From assembly GCA_964491015.1 (NCBI GenBank), contig CAZBEY010000025.1:1-26242 (forward strand): a stretch of 26,242 nucleotides of DNA, read 5' to 3'. Source of the stretch: JADFRD01 sp964491015 (GTDB taxonomy: Bacteria; Fidelibacterota; Marinisomatia; Marinisomatales; TCS55). Below the pieces are notes generated by a model. The model did no database searches, had not been told where the DNA came from, and was given only the letters and a program-made list of their open reading frames with translations. Positions 1 to 5,825 of the stretch are shown here, in pieces; position 1 is the stretch's first letter; each line of letters starts with the position of its first letter. Both the position numbers and the translations under genes were made by a program.

Positions 1-7
1 ATGTTAA

Positions 8-70
8 ATGGAGCATGGAAAATGGAAGATGGAAGATGGAAGATGGAAAATGGAAGATGGAGCATGGAAA
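8..70. repeat. Heptanucleotide tandem repeat, 9 units
   Basis: Nine head-to-tail 7-bp units of consensus ATGGAAG (variants ATGGAAA and ATGGAGC) run without interruption, followed by a degenerate A-rich tail. Because 7 is not a multiple of 3, all three plus-strand frames read the same cyclic heptapeptide (M-E-D-G-R-W-K) and none meets a stop inside the repeat. A reading frame open from base 1 passes through it and ends with TGA at 115-117, overlapping the sufS ATG by 4 bp (ATGA). Whether that frame is translated cannot be told: it may begin upstream of the window. The repeat could also be a neutral microsatellite. Confidence 0.9.
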
Positions 71-113
71 AAAGGAAAAGTTACAGTGATACAATCAATC
101 AGCCAATCAAAGC

Positions 114-1334
114 ATGATGATTAACGTAAACGAAATACGACTAAATTTTCCTATCTTTGAAAAGAAAAACGAAAATTTTGTTTATTTAGACAATTCTGCC
201 ACGACCTTTAAACCTCAATCTGTTATTGAGGCGATCAATGAATATTATACTGATTACAGCGCCAATGTCCACCGTTCTATTTATCAAATTGGTGAAAAAG
301 CAACTGCCGAATATGAAAAGAGCCGTAAAAAAGTTTCTGAATTCATCCATACAGAGACAAATTCTATTATTTTTACACGGGGGACAACTGAGTCCATTAA
401 CCTGGTTGCTTATGCCTGGGGGCGACAAAATATACAAGCGGGAGATGAAATACTATTAACGGAGATGGAACATCACAGCAATTTGATTCCATGGCAAATA
501 TGTGCCAAGGAAACGGGTGCTATTTTAAAATTCATTCCTTTTAAGGATAACGGAACGCTCGATTTATCTGAACCGGAAAAATGGTTTACCCCAAAGACAA
601 AACTGGTGGCTGTTATTCATCAATCCAATGTATTTGGAACGATTAACCCAATAAAGGAAATAATTAACCTAGCTCACAACGTGGGGGCGATTACGCTCGT
701 GGATGCTGCCCAAAGTGTGCCCCATCAACAGGTGAATGTTCAAGAATTTGATTGTGATTTTCTGGCTTTTTCCGGCCATAAAATGTTGGCCCCAACAGGA
801 GTAGGTGTTCTTTATGGAAAGCCGGAAATATTGGAATCAATGAATCCTTTTTTGGGAGGAGGTGAAATGATCCGCTCCGTTTCATTAACAGATTCAACCT
901 GGAATGATATTCCCTGGAGATTCGAAGCAGGAACTCCCAATATTGCTCAGGCTATTGGGTTGGGTGCAGCCATTGATTATATTCAGGAAATAGGTATGGA
1001 TCAAATTCACAGACATGAACAAAAACTCTTGAAATACGCATTAATGAAAATGAGGGAAATCCCAGAGGTTACCATTTATGGTTCAGCACCGAATCGGGGA
1101 AGCGTGATCAGCTTCAATATTGAAAACATTCATCCCCATGACCTTGCTCAACTTTTGGATAGTGATGGCATTGCTATCCGAGCGGGACATCATTGCGCTC
1201 AACCTATTATGAAAAAGCTGGGTGTCTCCGCTACGGGCCGGGCCAGCTTCTACTTATATAATTCCGAAAAAGATGTCGATCGCTTGTGTGATAGTTTAGT
1301 GAAAACAGTTAAGTTCATGGGTATTCGGGATTAG
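114..1334 (+). CDS. sufS: SufS-type cysteine desulfurase
   Basis: PLP enzyme that takes sulfur from L-cysteine as an enzyme persulfide and supplies it to the SUF iron-sulfur assembly scaffold in the cytoplasm. The 406-aa length is normal for SufS/CsdA. Visible signatures are the N-terminal YLDNSATT motif, the TEMEHHSN substrate/PLP region, the PLP lysine in SGHKMLAPTGVGVLYG, and the catalytic cysteine in RAGHHCAQP followed by the group II C-terminal pattern (RASFYLYN). Two ATGs lie in tandem (114 and 117); neither has a clear Shine-Dalgarno. The start overlaps the stop of a frame running through the upstream heptamer repeat. No sufBCD genes are seen, so they would lie upstream of the window or elsewhere. 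The following small genes include a DUF2480 protein, a family found near suf genes in Bacteroidota. Confidence 0.95.
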   Translation: MMINVNEIRLNFPIFEKKNENFVYLDNSATTFKPQSVIEAINEYYTDYSANVHRSIYQIGEKATAEYEKSRKKVSEFIHTETNSIIFTRGTTESINLVAYAWGRQNIQAGDEILLTEMEHHSNLIPWQICAKETGAILKFIPFKDNGTLDLSEPEKWFTPKTKLVAVIHQSNVFGTINPIKEIINLAHNVGAITLVDAAQSVPHQQVNVQEFDCDFLAFSGHKMLAPTGVGVLYGKPEILESMNPFLGGGEMIRSVSLTDSTWNDIPWRFEAGTPNIAQAIGLGAAIDYIQEIGMDQIHRHEQKLLKYALMKMREIPEVTIYGSAPNRGSVISFNIENIHPHDLAQLLDSDGIAIRAGHHCAQPIMKKLGVSATGRASFYLYNSEKDVDRLCDSLVKTVKFMGIRD

Positions 1335-1339
1335 ATATG

Positions 1340-1379
1340 TAAAACGTAACCATGTGCATCTGTTATGTATTACGTTTTA
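1340..1379 (+). terminator. Hairpin after sufS, probable terminator or 3' end
   Basis: A perfect 10-bp inverted repeat (TAAAACGTAA at 1340-1349, TTACGTTTTA at 1370-1379) encloses a 20-nt loop 5 bp after the sufS stop. A T/A-rich stretch follows, but not a clean U-tract. It separates sufS from the next small genes and may end or attenuate the sufS transcript. Confidence 0.5.
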
Positions 1380-1425
1380 AATAATTATTTTAAATTCTTT
1401 GGACAACTTTATTAACGAGGTTTAT

Positions 1426-1689
1426 ATGACTGAAAATAATACTGAAGATAAAAAATTCAAGTACATGATTACCATGCGCTGGTATGTAGAAACAGACGAA
1501 GATATGGTGGCTGGAGCACCGGAAACGGATGAAATACTCTTAGAATTATTACGGCACAAGGAAGATGGAAGAGAGAGCTGCTCTCACTGCCCTACCCGGA
1601 ATAATGAAGGTTATGCCATATTAAACTATCATTATTTCATGGGAGATAAAAAACCTGTTTATATGTCTGTGGATAAAATAAAAGAATAG
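1426..1689 (+). CDS. Hypothetical 87-aa protein with CxxC motif, suf-linked
   Basis: I do not recognise this family. The protein has a charged N-terminus (TENNTEDKK), a YMITMRWYV strand-like segment, an acidic middle, and a single CxxC (C52-S-H-C55) in ESCSHCPTRNN. The tail (YAILNYHYFMGDKKPVYMSVDKIKE) looks like a small mixed alpha/beta fold. The ATG at 1426 is preferred because ACGAGG lies just upstream; a TTG at 1399 would add nine residues. It sits between sufS and a DUF2480 gene, where many FCB genomes carry small Fe-S assembly helpers, so a sulfur or Fe-S role is possible but only from context. One CxxC could bind metal as a dimer or be a redox pair. Confidence 0.7.
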   Translation: MTENNTEDKKFKYMITMRWYVETDEDMVAGAPETDEILLELLRHKEDGRESCSHCPTRNNEGYAILNYHYFMGDKKPVYMSVDKIKE

Positions 1690-1711
1690 TTGTCACAGAG
1701 AATATATATAG

Positions 1712-1963
1712 ATGACAACGATTCAAATGGATGATTTCCTTGAAGGGGGAATATTAAGGGAAGAATCGTTCCGCAAGCAAGTGGATAAAATGGACTGGTC
1801 CCAATATAAAAACGACCGTGTATTGGTGAGAGGGTGTTCCTCTGTTCCTGCACCAACTTGGGCATATTTGATTTTGACTGCACATTTGGCTCAATACGCT
1901 GAACGGATTTATTTGGGAGAACTACGATCAGCTGTGAAAATTTTTATGCGAGAGAATAATTAA
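1712..1963 (+). CDS. DUF2480 family protein, half-length form
   Basis: The 83-aa protein matches the N-terminal half of DUF2480 as I recall it: a DFLEGGILREESFR segment, the DWSQYK motif, a cysteine-containing strand (VRGCSSVPAPTWAY) and a C-terminal YAERIYLGELR. The family has no known biochemical function but in Bacteroidota is often beside sufS, sufE and DUF59 genes. Bacteroidota members are about 165 aa with two related halves; this one has a single half and ends naturally after MRENN. It lies 22 bp after the CxxC protein and 2 bp before dCMP deaminase, so the three are probably cotranscribed. Family assignment is fairly sure; function is not. Confidence 0.75.
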   Translation: MTTIQMDDFLEGGILREESFRKQVDKMDWSQYKNDRVLVRGCSSVPAPTWAYLILTAHLAQYAERIYLGELRSAVKIFMRENN

Positions 1964-1965
1964 CC

Positions 1966-2391
1966 ATGTCTAGTAATCGCATAAGCTGGAAAACATATTT
2001 TATGAATATTGCGAAAGAGGTATCGACCCGTTCCACCTGTGACCGTAAAAATGTTGGTGCTGTTATTGTTCGGGATAAAATGATATTGTCCACAGGGTAC
2101 AATGGTTCCATTCGAGGTCTTCCCCACTGTAATGAAGTGGGACATGAAATGGTGGATGGCCACTGTATTCGTACCACCCATGCAGAAGCAAATGCTATTG
2201 CCCAGGCAGCGAAAAATGGTGTTCGGGTAGACTTGGCAGAAATTTTTGTCACTGCTTCGCCCTGTTATAATTGCTTTAAACTTATTGCCAACTCGGGAAT
2301 AAAGACCATTTACTACAAAGAGTTTTACCGGGACGATCACATTCTTAAACATGCCAAAGAAGCTGGAATAAGTTTGGTTCAGTTGGACTGA
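1966..2391 (+). CDS. Deoxycytidylate (dCMP) deaminase
   Basis: Zinc-dependent cytosolic enzyme that deaminates dCMP to dUMP, supplying thymidylate synthesis; ComEB-type in Gram-positives. Signatures of the cytidine/deoxycytidylate deaminase fold are present: the zinc histidine and catalytic glutamate in H72-A-E74, and the other two zinc cysteines in PCYNC (C100, C103). The GYNGSIRGLPHC segment (residues 44-55) and the second histidine-rich loop (VDGHCIRTTHAE) are typical of dCMP deaminases rather than tRNA or cytidine deaminases. The 141-aa length is normal. The start lies 2 bp after the DUF2480 stop. Confidence 0.9.
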   Translation: MSSNRISWKTYFMNIAKEVSTRSTCDRKNVGAVIVRDKMILSTGYNGSIRGLPHCNEVGHEMVDGHCIRTTHAEANAIAQAAKNGVRVDLAEIFVTASPCYNCFKLIANSGIKTIYYKEFYRDDHILKHAKEAGISLVQLD

Positions 2392-2425
2392 TAAAGGTTC
2401 TCCTTACGATACTTTGCCTAACTGC

Positions 2426-2446
2426 ATGGTTTTTGCAGAAAACCAT
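2426..2446. terminator. Hairpin downstream of dCMP deaminase
   Basis: Perfect 8-bp inverted repeat (ATGGTTTT / AAAACCAT) with a 5-nt loop, 35 bp after the dCMP deaminase stop. No U-tract follows, so it is a weak terminator candidate or an mRNA 3'-end stem. Confidence 0.35.
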
Positions 2447-2524
2447 CGCAGGATAATCCATTTCTCTCAACTCAAAATATTTCCACATAATTTACTTATA
2501 TAGTTTCAGTTACAAACAACATAA

Positions 2525-2542
2525 TATATTGTTTACAATATA
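2525..2542. promoter_or_regulatory. Upstream inverted repeat of the ATPase leader
   Basis: A 7-bp inverted repeat (TATATTG, 4-nt gap TTTA, CAATATA). Its half-site TATATTGTT recurs at 2553-2561 and in inverse orientation at 2572-2580 within the larger palindrome 10 bp downstream. The repeated half-sites with similar 4-nt gaps resemble a pair of operators for one regulator. Confidence 0.45.
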
Positions 2543-2551
2543 GTTTAGGCA

Positions 2552-2581
2552 GTATATTGTTCTGCGCACAGAACAATATAC
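2552..2581. promoter_or_regulatory. Perfect 13-bp palindrome next to the ATPase start codon
   Basis: GTATATTGTTCTG at 2552-2564 and its exact reverse complement at 2569-2581, with a 4-nt centre CGCA, end 4 bp before the ATG at 2586. No Shine-Dalgarno lies between palindrome and ATG. As RNA this would be a 13-bp hairpin at the translation initiation site; as DNA it would be a strong operator. Either would control the downstream ATPase. Confidence 0.65.
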
Positions 2582-2585
2582 ATTA

Positions 2586-3839
2586 ATGATCGACTTATTT
2601 AAACGAATAATTGTAAGCAATCAGGAGAGAATTCAATCTGTCGGATTAATCGAGAGAGATATTTCAATTGATCTAAATGCGAATTATGTAATTGTAGGCC
2701 CCCGCCGGGCAGGAAAAACCTATTTTCTTTACCAGATCATTCAAAAAACTTTCGGAAAAGAAAAAAATCAACAGGTATTATATATAAATTTTGAAGATGA
2801 GCGATTATTGGAAGTGACGTCAAAAGATTTTTCATTAATCCTTGAAGCGTACAAAGAGCTATATGATTCCAAGCCTATTATTTATTTTGACGAGATTCAA
2901 AATGTGGACAATTGGCAAATATACTGCAGAAGGTTGGTGGATGAAGGTTATCGGGTGTTTGTTACCGGTAGTAATGCCAATATGTTAAGCCATGAAATGG
3001 CATCGACACTGGGAGGTAGATTTTTAATTAAAGAAATATTCCCATTATCTTTTAAGGAGTATTTAAAATTCAATGGATTCCTAATCAACCCAAATATTCA
3101 ATATTCATCAAAGATTCCAATTATTAAACGGCACTTTAATGATTACATAAAATATGGGGGGTTTCCTGAATTAATCAAATACACAGATAAGCGAGATTAT
3201 TTAAATAATCTATTCAAAAAAGTATTCTACGGCGATATTCTTGTTCGATATAATTTGAAAAATAAAAAGGCATTGGAGTTATTAGTAAAAAAGCTTGCCG
3301 AAAGTGTTAAGGATGAAACATCCTTTAACCGGATGAAAAATCTCCTGCAATCCATCGGAATCAAAGTGGGTACAAATACGATTATTGACTATTTAGAATA
3401 TTTGAAAGAATCATACCTTATGATTCCAATACAAAATATAATAAATAAATTTTCCAACCGGGAAATGAAGAAGAAATATTATTTTATTGATGTTGGAATA
3501 CTGAATTTATTTTTATTGGAGGACTTCGGAAAATTGTTAGAAAACTTGGTCTTTAATGAAATAAATCGAAATAATCGAGAATCGCTCTTCTATTATAAAC
3601 GTCGTATAGAAACAGATTTCTTTTTGCCTAATGAGGAAAAATTGATTCAAGTTTCCTTCGATATTTCAAATACAGAAACTCGAGCGAGAGAGATAAAATC
3701 TCTTCAGACAAGTATGAAAGATTTGAAAGTTGAAAAAGGACTCATCTTGACACAGCACACCCCAAAGGAAGAAATCAATTTTGAGGAAAAAATAATTACA
3801 ATTATGCCCACTTGGCAATGGCTGTTAGATAAAGGGTAG
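2586..3839 (+). CDS. AAA_14 / DUF4143 family ATPase
   Basis: A 417-aa protein with the two-part build of the widespread, poorly characterised AAA_14-DUF4143 family. Walker A is GPRRAGKT (38-45), Walker B PIIYFDEIQ (97-105), a sensor-like FVTGSN (125-130) and GGR (143-145) follow, then PLSFKEYL, which is characteristic of the family. The C-terminal region (about 335-365, FYYKRRIETDFF then KLIQVSFD) has the shape of the degenerate PD-(D/E)xK-like fold of DUF4143. Members are typically solitary, scattered and often transferred; substrate and partner are unknown. The gene appears more A+T-rich than its neighbours and is flanked by non-coding stretches of about 195 and 217 bp. Its leader is unusual: see the inverted repeats at 2525-2581. 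Confidence 0.88.
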   Translation: MIDLFKRIIVSNQERIQSVGLIERDISIDLNANYVIVGPRRAGKTYFLYQIIQKTFGKEKNQQVLYINFEDERLLEVTSKDFSLILEAYKELYDSKPIIYFDEIQNVDNWQIYCRRLVDEGYRVFVTGSNANMLSHEMASTLGGRFLIKEIFPLSFKEYLKFNGFLINPNIQYSSKIPIIKRHFNDYIKYGGFPELIKYTDKRDYLNNLFKKVFYGDILVRYNLKNKKALELLVKKLAESVKDETSFNRMKNLLQSIGIKVGTNTIIDYLEYLKESYLMIPIQNIINKFSNREMKKKYYFIDVGILNLFLLEDFGKLLENLVFNEINRNNRESLFYYKRRIETDFFLPNEEKLIQVSFDISNTETRAREIKSLQTSMKDLKVEKGLILTQHTPKEEINFEEKIITIMPTWQWLLDKG

Positions 3840-4027
3840 ACAGTCTGCGCCACTAATACAAAAGCTAATGCGGCTGAATAAGCAGCCAAGGAGTGTGTCC
3901 GTCATAATTTAGCAAGACCACTCTTCCTGACACTTCATATCAGCATTAGTACGACAATTCTTTTATAATTAATATCCTTCTCAACGGTTTTGGATATCTG
4001 AAGTATTTATCCCGGAATCAATGGATA
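3840..4027. other. Intergenic stretch between convergent genes, no gene seen
   Basis: No convincing reading frame. It holds a small 5-bp stem (GGCTG / CAGCC, 3872-3887) and a loose inverted pair (CTAATGC near 3866, GCATTAG near 3950). These could be the decayed remains of a repeat or simply 3' untranslated sequence; nothing definite is recognised. Confidence 0.4.
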
Positions 4028-4056
4028 CTTTGCGAAAGTTTTTTACTTTCACAAAG
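4028..4056 (-). terminator. Stem-loop abutting the stop of the carboxyltransferase gene
   Basis: A 12-bp inverted repeat with one mismatch (CTTTGCGAAAGT / ACTTTCACAAAG) and a 5-nt loop lies directly against the stop codon at 4057-4059 of the minus-strand gene. It lacks a following U-tract on that strand, so it may be a transcript-stabilising 3' stem rather than a classical intrinsic terminator. Confidence 0.45.
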
Positions 4057-5811
4057 TTATACATCTATCAAATCTGCTAAGGTCTTCCGTAATGTTTTTA
4101 ATTTAAATGTTCTTTCCACATGGCCGTGTTTTTTGAGCCATTCAGTTGTTTGAAAATTCCGACTTGTCTCATGTCCTGTATATTGTTCAATTACTCTCTT
4201 GCCGGAAAAACCGATATGGCCTGCGTGTTCTTCAAATAATCGAATTCCCCTCGACCCATAACCAATGGCCACACCCCCAAGAGTTGGATCTGTTATTAAT
4301 GTAATCACTTGCAGTCCTGCCCGTTCTACCCGAGTTAACGCAACGTGAGTTTTGGGAATACCCACCATAGAAGAACACCCTTCATGCATTCGTGCGCCGC
4401 CACCGGCTGCTTGTAAAATAATTGGCAATTTTTTATCTATAGCAATTTCTGCAGCTTGCCATATTTTTTCTGCAGATGACATACAAAAAGACCCGCCAAA
4501 AAATCCAAAGTCAGTCCCCACATAAACTACGGGCAACCCTTCAACTTTACCGTTCCCAGTAATCATGGCTGTCAAAAGACCGGTCTTTAGACGCGTTTCC
4601 CCCAGCTTTTTTTCATAATCGGGAAAACCAAGAATATCTTTATCAATAATTCTCATCGTTTCTTCATGCTCTTGAAAAGAATCCTCATCTAAGGCATAAT
4701 GGATATAATCCCAGGCCGTGAGCCGCACATACCGCTTTAAGCACACTGGACAAACAAAATCATTTTCTTCCAATTTGAGGTAGTCTTGAGGATCGTAGAT
4801 ACGTTTATCATCTTGTGTTTTACAATCAGTATGTCGTTTGACGAATCCACCAGGTAGTTTTAGAGGAATTTTTGTTTTCCTTGATTTGGATGCTTCAATT
4901 TCACTCATTGGGGTTTTGGTCCAATGACCCATTTTGCGCCAATGGTTAATTCTGTTTGAAAAGACATCTTCATCAGGAATACTGTCCAATTGTGGAAGCC
5001 ATTTTTCCAGAGCTTTCTTGAGTTCAAGTTTAGCCCCTTCAGGATATTGATGAGCCGGACCGGGTGTTTCAGGAATTAATTCATCCACAATCCCGACTTT
5101 TATTCCTTCCTTTGATGTAATCCACATGGCTTCAGCCGCTCGATTCGATTCTTGCCTGGAACGAAATAAAATGGAAGATGCAGCCTCAGGAGAAATGACT
5201 AAATAAGTTGAATTTTCCAAGGCAAGTACCTTATCACACCCGGTTAGAGCAATGGCGCCGCCGCTACAGCCCCGATTAATAATAATAGATAACGTCGGGC
5301 GGACAGTTTCTGCCAGTGCTTGTATGGTATCGCCGATTCTCCAAGCGATGCCTCTTTCTTCTGCTGCTTCGGTTGGATCAGCGCCTGGAGTATCCAAAAA
5401 AGTAATCACAATTCTCCGTTCTTCATCTGCGGATTTAACTGCTTCAACGGCCCGGGCATAAGAAGCCGGCGTCGCCATTCCTTTATTCCATTTTTTCAGC
5501 TGCGCTGCATACTGCATAATTTCTCTAATTTTCTCATAATCAGAAGAGGGGCCGCTCTGTTGACCAATAAGCATCAGGTCGATACCATTAAATACAGCCC
5601 GATATGTCTGAATTAAACAGGAACCAAATTTATCGCTGGAAAAACACTCCTCCACCTGAGTAAATAATGATAGATAGTCGAGATATTTCGGCCGTTCAGG
5701 ATGGAAGGAAAGAAGATATTTTTCAAATTCTGTTAAGTGGGAAATTGATTGAGGCGAATAATCATATAGTCCGTTCTTTTCGAATGGTAAAAAGAAGTGA
5801 TTATTCGCCAT
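4057..5811 (-). CDS. Fused acetyl-CoA carboxylase carboxyltransferase (alpha-beta)
   Basis: Single-chain carboxyltransferase that would move CO2 from carboxybiotin on BCCP to an acyl-CoA (acetyl-CoA to malonyl-CoA if it acts as ACC). Residues about 60-270 are AccA-like: FLDTPGADPTEAAEERG, an oxyanion region NRGCSGGAIAL, then STYLVISPEAASSILF. Residues about 325-580 are AccD-like: FGFFGGSFCMSSAEK, AAGGGARMHEG, TDPTLGGVAIGYGS and HIGFSGKRVIEQ. The alpha part comes first, the reverse of many fusions. The AccD zinc ribbon is altered: the second CPVC (C354, C357) is intact but the first pair is only H327-x2-C330. The ATG at 5811 is chosen; an in-frame TTG at 5820 would add three residues; neither has a clear ribosome site. 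It is last in the ETF operon, and no biotin carboxylase or BCCP is nearby. Confidence 0.88.
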   Translation of the reverse strand: MANNHFFLPFEKNGLYDYSPQSISHLTEFEKYLLSFHPERPKYLDYLSLFTQVEECFSSDKFGSCLIQTYRAVFNGIDLMLIGQQSGPSSDYEKIREIMQYAAQLKKWNKGMATPASYARAVEAVKSADEERRIVITFLDTPGADPTEAAEERGIAWRIGDTIQALAETVRPTLSIIINRGCSGGAIALTGCDKVLALENSTYLVISPEAASSILFRSRQESNRAAEAMWITSKEGIKVGIVDELIPETPGPAHQYPEGAKLELKKALEKWLPQLDSIPDEDVFSNRINHWRKMGHWTKTPMSEIEASKSRKTKIPLKLPGGFVKRHTDCKTQDDKRIYDPQDYLKLEENDFVCPVCLKRYVRLTAWDYIHYALDEDSFQEHEETMRIIDKDILGFPDYEKKLGETRLKTGLLTAMITGNGKVEGLPVVYVGTDFGFFGGSFCMSSAEKIWQAAEIAIDKKLPIILQAAGGGARMHEGCSSMVGIPKTHVALTRVERAGLQVITLITDPTLGGVAIGYGSRGIRLFEEHAGHIGFSGKRVIEQYTGHETSRNFQTTEWLKKHGHVERTFKLKTLRKTLADLIDV

Positions 5812-5825
5812 AACGGTCAAAGAAT

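Noticed and set aside
8..70. CRISPR-like array
   Set aside because: Units are 7 bp, directly adjacent and without spacers.
3872..3960. Remnant of an insertion sequence or dispersed repeat between convergent genes
   Set aside because: Only loose inverted pairs and GTGTC motifs are seen; no transposase fragment, target duplication or clear ends.
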